64,000 nucleotides of DNA from JAKACA01 sp963769255 (GCA_963769255.1 CAVYKV010000001.1:1674001-1738000); one strand, 5' to 3'; counted from the stretch's first letter, positions 53,103 through 60,811 are shown. The notes: generated by a model from the sequence alone, not told the origin. Made by a program: numbers and translations.

Positions 53103-54176
53103 TCAGTCGAGGATGCGCACGCAGAGAACGGGCGGGAGTCCGCCGGACACGAGGCGCCAGTCCTCGCCTTGGTCCAACGAGGCGAAGAGCTGTCCGGAGC
53201 GCGTGCCGAACACGAGCGGATACGGCGACGTCGCTCCCATCGAGAGGGCGTCTGCCACGACGGTCACGTGGGCACCTTCCGGGGGAAGACCCTGGCTGAG
53301 CATGACCCAGGACTTACCGGCGTCGCTCGTGCGGTAGATGCGGGGACGCCCTTTCGGGCCGCACGGGTACCACTCCGACTGCAGCGGGAAGACGTAGGCG
53401 GTGCCCGCCTCGGCGGGGTGGGCGGCCACGGTGAGGCCGAAGTCGGTCGACAAGCCGTCCGGCTCGCCCGCCCGGCTCACCGACGCCCAGGTGTCGCCGG
53501 CGTCATCGGAGTGGTACGTCCCGGTGTCCGTCTGGGCGAAGAGGCCGTCGGGGCTGGAGGCGTCGGGCGCGACCTTGAAGACCTGGCGCCGCTCCCCCCG
53601 CCAGGCGTCGGCCGGGTGCGACGAGATGCCCTCGTTGTGCTCCGACCACGTAGCGCCCCCGTCGTCGGAGCGGTACACGCCGGCCGTGCTGATTCCGACG
53701 ATGATCCGGCCGGGCCGCTCGGGGTGCGTGATGATGCTGTGAAGGCGGTCGCCCGGCGTCTCCCAGTCCTTCCGACCCGGGTGGTCCCAGAGGCCCTGCA
53801 CGATCTCGAAGGTCGAGCCGTCGGTCGACCGGAAGAGTGCCCCCGGCTCGGTGCCTGCGAGCAGTGGCTGAGCACCCTTGCCGACCGGCACGCTGTAGTC
53901 CGGCTGCAGCTGGCACACGCGTCGGAGGGCGGCGTCGGCGTCCTCCGGCAAGGCCATCACCACGGCGGCCCGGTCGCTCCAGCTCGCCCCGTCGTCGTCG
54001 CTCACGCTCAAGATGGGCCGCCCGGCCGGGTCGACGAGGGCGGCGTAGTAGCGACTGCCGACCTGGAGGAAGGCGGGCACCCTGCAGCCCTCGTGGTAAG
54101 GGCCGTCGAGGACGCCGTCGCTGATGAAAAACAGGCCGAGCGTGGTACCGACCGCCACAGGGAGGTGATCGGTCAT
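53103..54176 (-). CDS. BNR/sialidase-like beta-propeller protein
   Basis: A protein of about 357 residues with BNR (Asp-box) repeats: SVSDDDGASWS, RSDDGGATWS, HSDDAGDTWA, RTSDAGKSWV and SLDQGEDWRL, the S/T-x-D-x-G-x-x-W pattern of sialidase-type and VPS10-type propellers. There is no signal peptide. Members are often called exo-alpha-sialidases, but catalytic residues cannot be confirmed. ATG at 54176 is preferred over the longer frame to 54209 because a perfect palindrome lies upstream of it. Confidence 0.8.
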   Translation of the reverse strand: MTDHLPVAVGTTLGLFFISDGVLDGPYHEGCRVPAFLQVGSRYYAALVDPAGRPILSVSDDDGASWSDRAAVVMALPEDADAALRRVCQLQPDYSVPVGKGAQPLLAGTEPGALFRSTDGSTFEIVQGLWDHPGRKDWETPGDRLHSIITHPERPGRIIVGISTAGVYRSDDGGATWSEHNEGISSHPADAWRGERRQVFKVAPDASSPDGLFAQTDTGTYHSDDAGDTWASVSRAGEPDGLSTDFGLTVAAHPAEAGTAYVFPLQSEWYPCGPKGRPRIYRTSDAGKSWVMLSQGLPPEGAHVTVVADALSMGATSPYPLVFGTRSGQLFASLDQGEDWRLVSGGLPPVLCVRILD

Positions 54177-54184
54177 CCGAGCAC

Positions 54185-54200
54185 GAACGCTCGAGCGTTC
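54185..54200. promoter_or_regulatory. 16-bp perfect palindrome upstream of the BNR gene
   Basis: GAACGCTCGAGCGTTC ends 9 bp before the ATG. A related imperfect site, TCGTTC-GA-GAACGA, is at 54274-54287. Both look like binding sites for one dimeric regulator. Confidence 0.5.
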
Positions 54201-54380
54201 TATCTGCACACCACCAGCTCCTCCACGCCAAGACTCGTCTCTCGCAACAAGACGCGCCCCGAGGGTCGCACAATCGTTCGAGAACGAGGATATCCGCCGG
54301 AAGCCATTTTATCGGGGATACACGACAACGTCGGAAGCCCCGTCAGGACGACCCGCTGCTGCCCCACCGCCTCGCCTCAG

Positions 54381-55329
54381 TCACCAGGCGCTTCGCCCGG
54401 CGCGACGGGTGCGGGGCCCGGCGGCGGACACCTTGCCCGCCACGGGGTGGCCGAGCAGGCCGGACAGGTGCCCGGCGACCTCGATGAGCTGGTCGAGGTC
54501 GACGCCCGTGGCTACGCCGAGGTCGTCGAGGAGGGCGACGAAGTCCTCCGTGGCGAGGTTGCCACCCGCACCCTCGGCGAAGGGGGAGCCGCCGAGACCG
54601 CCGACGGAGGTGTCGAAGCGCACGACGCCTGCGACCATGGCCACGTAGGCGTTGAGCAGGGCAGTGCCCCGGGTGTCGTGCAGGTGGAGGCCCACGTCCG
54701 GACCCGTCACGTCGAGGAGTCGTGTCACGAGGCGGGGCGTGGCCATGCCGGTCGTGTCCGCCAGGGTGAGCGACGTCGCCCCTGCCTCGAGAAGGCGGCC
54801 GCAGAGGGCACCGACGTCGCTCGGGTCGATGTCTCCCTCGTAGGGCGAGCCGAAGGCGCAGGACACGACGGCGTCGACAGGTACGCCGTCGGGCGCGGCG
54901 AGATCGCAGACGGCTGCCGCTTCGGCGAGGGATTCCTCGATGGAGCGGTGGACGTTGCGCTCGTTGTAGGCGGCCGAGGCCGAGATCGTCGCACTGAGCT
55001 CGTCGACACCGCAGCCGAGGGCGTCCTGTGCACCCCGCAGGTTCGGGACGAGCGCCGACAGCCGGAAGCTGTCGCGTCCGCGCGATGAGGGCGATGACCT
55101 CGGCGCCGTCCGCCATGGCGGGGACGGCCCGCGGCGAGACGAAGCTGACGGCCTCGATGCGACGGCAGCCAGCCGCCGCCAGCCGGTCGACGAGAGCGGC
55201 CCGCTCGGCCGGCGGCACTGGCTCTTCGGCTTGCAGCCCGTCACGGGGGCCGACCTCACGGAGCAGCACGGCGGCGGGAAGCAAGGGCGGCGACGCGCGG
55301 AAGCGATCGGGCGGTTCGAGCACGGCCAC
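54381..55329 (-). pseudogene. HMG-CoA lyase gene with a frameshift
   Basis: The product would be about 315 residues. The N-terminal part, VLLREVGPRDGLQAEEPVP...RIEAVSFVSPRAVPAMADGAEVIALIAR, is in one frame; the remainder, from LSALVPNLRGAQDALG to the end with GLHLHDTRGTALLNAY and GGLGGSPFAEGAGGN (the lyase signature), is in another. The shift is about 55070-55090 and equals one extra base (or two lost). HMG-CoA lyase cleaves HMG-CoA in leucine or ketone body degradation. It is a pseudogene, or a sequencing error. The start GTG at 55329 has TATCGT 7 nt upstream. Confidence 0.8.
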
Positions 55330-55336
55330 GAGGCGG

Positions 55337-55342
55337 ACGATA
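55337..55342 (-). promoter_or_regulatory. Leaderless-type -10 box of the HMG-CoA lyase gene
   Basis: TATCGT on the minus strand, 7 nt before the GTG at 55329. Confidence 0.45.
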
Positions 55343-55361
55343 GCCCGCAGCGGTCGGCCGT

Positions 55362-55367
55362 TATCCT
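55362..55367 (+). promoter_or_regulatory. Leaderless-type -10 box of the riboflavin kinase gene
   Basis: TATCCT lies 8 nt before the GTG at 55376. Confidence 0.4.
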
Positions 55368-55375
55368 CCAACGCC

Positions 55376-55768
55376 GTGACGGCGCCAAGAGATCTCGTGC
55401 TCGAGGGCGTCGTCGTCAGGGGTGACCGGCGGGGTCGGGAGCTCGGCTTTCCGACGGCCAACGTCGAGCTGTCGCCCGGCAGCGAGCTGCCGCCCGATGG
55501 CGTCTACGCAGGGTGGCTGGTGCGGGCGAGCGGCGAGCGGCTCGTCTCGGCCGTCTCGGTGGGCACCCGGCCGACGTACTACGCCGAGCACGGCTCCCGG
55601 CTGGTGGAGGCTTACGTGCTCGACTTCGACGGCGATCTCTACGGTGAGCACGTCCGAGTGATGGTGGGGGTGAGGGTGAGGGGGCAGGCCCGTTTCGCCA
55701 CGAGCGAGGAGCTCGTCGAGCAGATGCGCCGCGACGTCGATGCAGTGCGGAGTGCCGCCGGCGGCTGA
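55376..55768 (+). CDS. Stand-alone riboflavin kinase domain
   Basis: A 130-residue protein equal to only the C-terminal flavokinase domain of bifunctional RibF: VVRGDRRGRELGFPTANVEL, the nucleotide-binding segment PDGVYAGWL, SVGTRPTYY and VEAYVLDFDGDLYGEHVRV. It should convert riboflavin to FMN with ATP. The FAD synthetase half is absent, and nothing upstream in the frame resembles it. A full ribF may exist elsewhere. It is divergent from the HMG-CoA lyase gene. Confidence 0.85.
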   Translation: MTAPRDLVLEGVVVRGDRRGRELGFPTANVELSPGSELPPDGVYAGWLVRASGERLVSAVSVGTRPTYYAEHGSRLVEAYVLDFDGDLYGEHVRVMVGVRVRGQARFATSEELVEQMRRDVDAVRSAAGG

Positions 55769-55912
55769 GGCTGACTGCACAACCCGGGAGAGGGCGGCGA
55801 TGTGATCATCGAGAGGCGTGCTCGCCCACGGTGGTGAGGGGACAGAGCGCTCCCGCTACCATCGATGTGCCATGCTGGAGTGCCGCCACGGCGCTTCGTC
55901 GTGGCGTCCTTG

Positions 55913-55985
55913 GTGGTCGTAGCTCAGTTGGCAGAGCGCCAGGTTGTGGTCCTGGAAGTCGGGGGTTCAAGTCCCCTCGGCCACC
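55913..55985 (+). tRNA. tRNA-His (GTG)
   Basis: The acceptor stem GTGGTCG/CGGCCAC has one G-U pair. The anticodon stem is CCAGG/CCTGG with loop TTGTGGT and anticodon GTG; T-loop TTCAAGT. The discriminator is C and the base before the 5' end is G (55912), the G-1:C73 pair specific to tRNA-His. CCA is not encoded. Confidence 0.95.
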
Positions 55986-56060
55986 CGCTTGCGGGCGACA
56001 GGTGCGCTCGCCGCAGTGGCGGTCGTGCCGCGGCTGAACGGCTAGCCTGTCGAGCGCCAG

Positions 56061-56134
56061 GCGCCTCTAGCTCAATTTGGCAGAGCAACGGACTCTTAAT
56101 CCGCAGGTTCTGGGTTCGAGTCCCAGGGGGCGCA
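56061..56134 (+). tRNA. tRNA-Lys (CTT)
   Basis: Acceptor stem GCGCCTC/GGGGCGC, anticodon loop CTCTTAA with anticodon CTT, T-arm CTGGG-TTCGAGT-CCCAG, discriminator A. The first anticodon-stem pair is A-C mismatched. CCA is not encoded. An integrase fragment follows at once. Confidence 0.95.
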
Positions 56135-56139
56135 CAACA

Positions 56140-56316
56140 ATGAAGGCCTTCACGACCGTTCGCAAGCAGCTCGGGCTGGGAACCGTAAGGCTCCACAACC
56201 TCCGTCACGTCGCTGCGACTCGAATGCTGGCCGCCGGCGTTCCCGTTCGGACCGTCAGTGGCCGATTGGGTCACTCGAACGCAGCCACGACGCTCGGTGG
56301 GGCCAATCTCGGTTGA
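56140..56316 (+). pseudogene. Remnant of a tyrosine integrase
   Basis: A 58-residue fragment: RLHNLRHVAATRMLAAGVPVRTVSGRLGHSNAATTLG. This is the C-terminal catalytic region of phage-type integrases (H-x-L-R-H box and LGHS), but it stops just before the tyrosine nucleophile should appear, and the rest of the protein is missing. It lies 6 bp after tRNA-Lys, the typical position of an integrase at a tRNA attachment site, so it marks a lost integrated element. Confidence 0.8.
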
Positions 56317-56472
56317 CAAACTCACACAGCCCTTCGGCCGTCAACTACCCCTAGCGCTCGGGCGCCAGAAGGCGCACACTGGGAGCGGGTTAACAGCAAC
56401 CCGACGACCAACACCGCCACCTGACTCCACGGAGCCGGTTGCACACCAACGACGGCGAGTCGCCTTTGGGAG

Positions 56473-56501
56473 GTGGGGAGCGTGTGGCGAACGCTCCCCA
56501 C
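56473..56501 (+). promoter_or_regulatory. Strong hairpin upstream of the WhiB gene
   Basis: A perfect 11-bp stem, GTGGGGAGCGT with its complement, and a 7-nt loop lie 44 bp before the whiB-like ATG. There is no T-run. It may be a terminator for what is upstream or a leader structure. Confidence 0.5.
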
Positions 56502-56545
56502 GTCCGCGGTTAAAGAGTGTCCTTGGGGAAGGAACCGCTCGCACG

Positions 56546-56785
56546 ATGCGTGCCTCACCGGGCTACGAGCGTCCTGACTGGATGGATCGCGCCGCCTGCC
56601 GGGGAGTCACCGAGCTGTTCTTCCATGACGCCCCTCTCGCCGTCCGTTGCGCGAAGGAAGTGTGTCTCGGGTGCGAGGTCCGCGAGGTCTGCTACGAATT
56701 CGCGATGACCCATCCCACCCTCCAGGGAGTCTGGGGCAAGACCACGTCCGCCGAGCGCCGCCGGACGCGGCCGCTCGCGTCCTAG
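56546..56785 (+). CDS. WhiB-family iron-sulfur regulator
   Basis: A 79-residue WhiB-like protein. The four [4Fe-4S] ligands are C18, C40, C43 and C49 (AACRG and VCLGCEVREVC, the C-x2-C-x5-C pattern), followed by the turn GVWGKTT and a basic tail AERRRTRP that contacts DNA. C35 is an additional Cys. WhiB proteins occur only in actinobacteria and their phages, and bind the sigma factor. GGGAAGGA precedes the ATG. Because of the nearby integrase remnant it could be either host or element borne. Confidence 0.9.
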   Translation: MRASPGYERPDWMDRAACRGVTELFFHDAPLAVRCAKEVCLGCEVREVCYEFAMTHPTLQGVWGKTTSAERRRTRPLAS

Positions 56786-56908
56786 AGCCGCGCCCGGGTA
56801 CGGCAGCAACGTTCCACCCACGATCGCCCGCTCCGACCCCCTCGCCAGTCGGGCTCGGTGAACACGAGAAGCTGGTTCTGGTCAGCGGCGTTACATATAT
56901 CGTGGCCC

Positions 56909-57130
56909 ATGGCTGAGGAGTCTGGAGCAATGTCCGTGAGGGCCAGGGTGCAGGCGCAGCGAGCTCGCCTGCGTGCTGCGGGGCTCCGCCCGGTCCAGAG
57001 TTGGGTGCCCGATGTCCGTTCACCCCAGTTCGCCGATGAAGCCCATCGCCAGTCGGGGATCGTGGCCTCCTCGGCGCGCGCTGACGAGGACCGAGCGTTC
57101 ATCGAAGCCATCGCGGCTGACGCCGAGTGA
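56909..57130 (+). CDS. MazE-family antitoxin (DUF3018)
   Basis: A 73-residue protein of the DUF3018 antitoxin MazE type: SVRARVQAQRARLRAAGLRPVQSWVPDVRSPQFADEAHRQS and DEDRAFIEAIA. It normally neutralises the MazF endoribonuclease encoded directly downstream. The stop TGA overlaps the mazF GTG, as in intact pairs. The coding sequence is complete, although the toxin is not. The ATG at 56930 is an alternative start. Confidence 0.87.
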   Translation: MAEESGAMSVRARVQAQRARLRAAGLRPVQSWVPDVRSPQFADEAHRQSGIVASSARADEDRAFIEAIAADAE

Positions 57131-57469
57131 ACCGTGGTGAGATTTGGACCGCCATGGCAGGATCGAGATACGTAGGAGCCTCGGCCCCTGGTCCTCGTCG
57201 AGGACGACCGACTCGACGCGACCGACTCCGTGACGATCTGCGCCTTTAACCCCGAGCCGACCGAGGCGCCCCTCGTCCGGCCGGTCGCGGAGCCAAGTGC
57301 GGAGAAAGGGCTGCACGACACGGGCAGTGTCGTGGTGGACGAGATCACCACGGTGCGCCGGCCCGGCTCGGAGAGCGAATCTGACGCCCGCCCTGCGAGG
57401 AACGTTGTGCGGCAGCATCGAGCCATTGTCCTGTTTCTCGGGTTTGGGCGGTTCGTGACGCATCGATAG
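57127..57469 (+). pseudogene. Broken mazF toxin gene
   Basis: The first frame gives VNRGEIWTAMAGSRYVG, the MazF N-terminus (from GTG 57127), and then is lost at about 57178. The next frame supplies PRPLVLVEDDRLDATDSVTICAFNPEPTEAPLVRP and DEITTV, the rest of the MazF fold. A short block near 57350-57390 also fits a third frame better (RLGERI), and the C-terminus NVVRQHRAIVLFLGF returns to the second. At least one net +1 shift is needed, so no full toxin is made. Confidence 0.8.
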
Positions 57470-57605
57470 CGGTTCCGCTGCGGCGGGGTCGACAACTCGC
57501 CCAACCGGGCCACGCAGCGCCTCCGCGCCCAGGTCCGTTGCCTGCCGCAACGAGCCCCCGGCCGTGTAGTCTGCCGCACCACTTGTGACCGAAAGGACGA
57601 GGCGC

Positions 57606-58649
57606 ATGCCAGCAGGGTCCGTCAGGAATTCGACCCCGCTGCGATCGGGCGCGCCGAGGGTTCGATCGAGGGGTTTCGCCCTCGCGGCGCTGGGCTTCTG
57701 CTCAGTTGCAGGAGCAGCCGGTCTCGTGGCCGCCCCGTCGGTTGGAGCGACGACGAAGCTCGTGGTGACGACGATTCAGCAACCTGAGGCTCTGATACCG
57801 ATCGTGGGCTTCGCAGTCGATGCCAAGCCGGACACCGTCTATCTCGGGTCGGCTTCGAATCACCTCGGGGTGCTCGATGGCAGGACGAACAAGGTGACGT
57901 CTCCCACTGCGAACGTGAGTTGTGCACCGTGGGGCATAGCCGTCAATCCGAACACCGATACGATCTACGTCGCTCCCTGGGGACAGAACGTCCTGTTGGT
58001 CATCAACGGCAAGACGGAGAAAGTCACCGACAGGATCAAGATCCCCGCATCGGAGAGCGGAGTCGCCGTCGACGCCTCGACCGACACCGTCTACGTGGCC
58101 TCGAACCACGCCGGCTCCGTAGAAGCCGTCAACGGCCGGACGAATAAGGTGACTGCCAAGATTCCTGTGGGACCGAATCCGGGTTACCTTGCCGTGGACC
58201 CCTCCACTGACACCATCTACGTGACACATATTCTCGAAGGGACTTTGGACGTCATCAATGGAAAGACGCACAAGGTGACGCACGTCATCACCCTGTCGAA
58301 CGTCGAGGCTGCAATCTCCCACGTAACGGTGAACCCAGTGACCGACACCGTGTACGTGGGCCAGTACCCGAGTGGGCCGGTGTTGGTCGTGAACGGCAAG
58401 ACGAACAAATTGGCGGGCCACATCGCGGCGGGCAGGCTCGACACCGCATTGGTGGCAGTGAACGCCTCGAGCGACACCCTCTACGTCGCCAGCGTGAGTG
58501 GGAACAAGGTGTACGTGGTCAATGCCAGGACACGCAAGGTGACGGCCACCGTCGCCGTGGGCATGGCACCCAACGCCTTGGCGGTGAACTCCTCGACCGG
58601 CGCGGTCTATGTCGCCAACGAGGCGTCCACGATCTCTGTGATCACGTGA
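57606..58649 (+). CDS. Secreted YVTN-type beta-propeller protein
   Basis: A 347-residue protein with a signal peptide (hydrophobic FALAALGFCSVAGAAGLVAA, about residues 24-43) and then about seven repeats of 40-45 residues with the pattern D/N-x-x-T-D-T-V/I-Y-V plus V-x-N-G-K-T-x-K-V-T. This is the YVTN/NHL-like propeller seen in surface and secreted proteins. The ligand is unknown. The start ATG at 57606 has AAGGACGAGG upstream; GTG at 57585 is less likely. TAGTCT near 57568 may be its promoter box. Confidence 0.85.
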   Translation: MPAGSVRNSTPLRSGAPRVRSRGFALAALGFCSVAGAAGLVAAPSVGATTKLVVTTIQQPEALIPIVGFAVDAKPDTVYLGSASNHLGVLDGRTNKVTSPTANVSCAPWGIAVNPNTDTIYVAPWGQNVLLVINGKTEKVTDRIKIPASESGVAVDASTDTVYVASNHAGSVEAVNGRTNKVTAKIPVGPNPGYLAVDPSTDTIYVTHILEGTLDVINGKTHKVTHVITLSNVEAAISHVTVNPVTDTVYVGQYPSGPVLVVNGKTNKLAGHIAAGRLDTALVAVNASSDTLYVASVSGNKVYVVNARTRKVTATVAVGMAPNALAVNSSTGAVYVANEASTISVIT

Positions 58650-58674
58650 GCATGGCTGGCCGCGGTCGACCGTA

Positions 58675-58714
58675 GCTCCGCCCGCTCCCCGCTGCAGCGG
58701 TGGAGGGGGCGAGC
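58675..58714 (+). terminator. Terminator hairpin after the propeller gene
   Basis: A long stem centred on the palindrome CCGCTGCAGCGG, flanked by CTCC/GGAG, CGCCC/GGGCG and GCT/AGC pairs with small bulges, starts 26 nt after the stop. Confidence 0.6.
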
Positions 58715-58717
58715 ACG

Positions 58718-58723
58718 TAGGCT
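58718..58723 (+). promoter_or_regulatory. Leaderless-type -10 box
   Basis: TAGGCT lies 7 nt before the GTG at 58731. Confidence 0.45.
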
Positions 58724-58730
58724 CGGACAC

Positions 58731-59000
58731 GTGTGGGAGTACAAGGCGCTCAGCGCGAAGGATATGCGGACCGACGACAGCGGCGGCCCGCTCACGGTGC
58801 AGCAGCGGCTCGACGCCCTCGGCAAGGACGAGTGGGAGCTGGTCGCCTTCCAGGCGGAGGGCCTCTGGGTCTTCAAGAGGCAGGCTGAATCGGCCAGAGC
58901 CAAGGCGGCCAAGTCGATCGAGGACGAGCACGCGGCCGAGCAGGCGCGCCTCGCCAGGAAGGACAGGGACAGCGCGCCCTGGAAGCCGCCGGTCTTCTGA
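58731..59000 (+). CDS. DUF4177-like small protein
   Basis: An 89-residue protein. The N-terminal half, WEYKALSAKDMR ... QQRLDALGKDEWELVAFQAEGLWVFKR, resembles DUF4177 (WEYK plus LN-x-x-G-x-x-GWELV). The C-terminal half is a charged helix rich in Ala, Glu, Lys and Arg. The function is unknown. The start GTG is supported by the TAGGCT box. Confidence 0.72.
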   Translation: MWEYKALSAKDMRTDDSGGPLTVQQRLDALGKDEWELVAFQAEGLWVFKRQAESARAKAAKSIEDEHAAEQARLARKDRDSAPWKPPVF

Positions 59001-59114
59001 CCCACTCACGCCGGCGTCCGGAGCCGCCGTAGTGTTGGCGCCGTAGAGACAGCCGACCGATCCGTCGCGCCATCCAATGAGCGCACGATCTCAACAGGAT
59101 CGGCGCGGGAGCGG

Positions 59115-59744
59115 TTGGCGCCATGGTGCTGGGGTGCCACCGCTCTCTGCGCGGCAGCAGGCGTTCTCATCAGCGTCCTGACCGCTGCACACAACACCGG
59201 CGGCCACTTCCGCACGCCTACGCAGCGTGCATTCAACACCTTCGCTTTCTTCACCGTGCAGTCGAACCTGCTGGCGGGCGCGACGACCTTGTTCCTTGCC
59301 ATCCGGCGGGACCGTTCGTCCTTCGTGTTCGCCGTCTTCCGAATGATCGGCCTCGTGGCCATCACCGTGACGGGCGTCGTCTACCACGTGGCCCTGGCGA
59401 GCCTCTTCGACCTTCAGGGCTGGGACCAGCTCGGCAACCAGCTCGTGCACACGGCGGTTCCCCTCCTCACCGTCATCGGGTGGGTGGCCTTTGGTCCACG
59501 CCGGCTGACCTCGAGGCGAGTCGTCTACTGGTCGATCGCCTTTCCCGTGTGCTGGCTGGGTTTCACGCTCATCCGAGGGGCCGTGGTGCACTGGTACCCG
59601 TACCCCTTCATCGACGTGACGGTGCTCGGGTACGGAGGAACTGCGCTCAACTGCCTGTGGGTCGCCCTCTTGCTGCTCGGCCTCGCTGCCGGGGCGAACA
59701 CGCTCGACGGAAAGCTCAGCCGCCCGCGCCGTGCCCCCGAGTGA
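59115..59744 (+). CDS. Pr6Pr family membrane protein
   Basis: A protein of about 209 residues with six hydrophobic segments: GATALCAAAGVLISVLTAAHN; FNTFAFFTVQSNLLAGATTLFLA; FRMIGLVAITVTGVVYHVAL; NQLVHTAVPLLTVIGWVAFGP; VVYWSIAFPVCWLGFTLIRG; and a last segment ending LLLLGLAAGANTL. The motif FFTVQSNL and WYPYPFIDV are typical of Pr6Pr proteins. The function is unknown. The start is doubtful: the frame offers only TTG at 59115, whereas a better ATG at 59077 is in another frame. Confidence 0.75.
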   Translation: MAPWCWGATALCAAAGVLISVLTAAHNTGGHFRTPTQRAFNTFAFFTVQSNLLAGATTLFLAIRRDRSSFVFAVFRMIGLVAITVTGVVYHVALASLFDLQGWDQLGNQLVHTAVPLLTVIGWVAFGPRRLTSRRVVYWSIAFPVCWLGFTLIRGAVVHWYPYPFIDVTVLGYGGTALNCLWVALLLLGLAAGANTLDGKLSRPRRAPE

Positions 59745-60811
59745 AGGCGGCGAGGAGCGGAGGCGTCCGCCGCAGGAGGTCGAGCAGGTAACCGCCGAGA
59801 TCGGGCGTGAAGCCGTTCGGGATGGAGAGGCGAGCGAGCGAGCTGAGCGAGTCGGCGCCGAGGGCGGCGGCCGAGAAGGACGTCGCCGTCGAGAAGAACA
59901 GCACGGTGCCCTCGTCCTTCGTGAGGAGAATGGCCGTGCCTTCGCAGCCGGGGACGGTCGTGCACAGCAAGGTCAGAATCCGACGCCGGGAGCCGGCGCC
60001 GGGCGAACTCGGAGGCGACGGCCACCGGATCCGTGGCGTCGGCCACGATCGCCGAGGCCCCCGGGTCGACGGCGTGGGCGAGAGCGAGAGCGGCCTCGCT
60101 CACGTCGATCACGGTGACACGGCCGTCGGGGCCGACCTGCTCTCGTGCGGCCACGGCGGCGGCGAGACCGGCGTGCCCGGAGCCGACGATGACGACGTGG
60201 TCACCGCTGCGAGCGATGGCGTGCGTGTGCCAGGGGGCGGGGTAGACGTCGAGAGCTGACAGCACGGCATCGAGGGGGAGGTCGCCCGGCACGGTGGTCC
60301 AGCACATGCGGCCGGTGACGATCGCCCGCCCCGTGACAGGCACCTGAGGGCTGCCGAGGTCGACCGGCCCCACGGAATCGAGCCGCAAGGGCGTGGCGAT
60401 GAGCGAAGCGATCGGAACGACTCGTTCCCCGAGCGGGGTCTCCTCGCGTCGTTGCGACCCGACCCGAGCGAGGCGCCCGAGGAGGATGCCGCCGGAGTGG
60501 GTGACCGGGTTCTGCATCTTGCCGTGGGTGGCGACGATCTCGGCGATGGCGCCTGCCACGGCCTCCGGCGAACCGTGGCTCTGACGGAGCTGGCGGAAGC
60601 TCGTGGCGTCGACGTTGAGCATCTCGACGTCGACCTCGGCCTCGTACTCGTTGGCTCCCGAGTCGGCGTCGACCCGGTCGGCGATGTGGGGGAGGGCTCC
60701 CACCGGATTCAGCGACCGCCAGGTCCCGAGGAGGGCGGAGAAGTAGTCCGGTGGAGGTGACTCCGCAGGCGACAGTGGTGCCGGCCGGTCTCCGGCGGTG
60801 TCGAAGGTCAC
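59716..60811 (-). pseudogene. L-erythro-3,5-diaminohexanoate dehydrogenase-like gene with a frameshift
   Basis: The first frame (GTG 60811 to about 59985) gives VDVEMLNVDATSFRQLR, ATHGKMQNPVTHSGGILLGRL and the nucleotide-binding VVIVGSGHAGLAAAVAAREQVG, as in the dehydrogenase of the lysine fermentation pathway (Kdd). The C-terminal third, LLCTTVPGCEGTAILLTKDEGTVLFFSTATSFSAAALGAD, is in another frame. The junction at about 59975-60010 needs a +1 shift. The product is either not functional or the sequence has an error. It is coupled by GTGA to the phosphotriesterase-like gene upstream. Confidence 0.78.

Noticed and set aside
57230..57469. The 79-codon frame as a real small protein
   Set aside because: Its sequence is the central and C-terminal part of MazF and lacks the N-terminal strand, so it is better read as part of the broken toxin gene.
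56130..57600. A second copy of the tRNA-Lys 3' end marking the far attachment site
   Set aside because: No repeat of the T-arm and acceptor sequence was seen downstream within the window.
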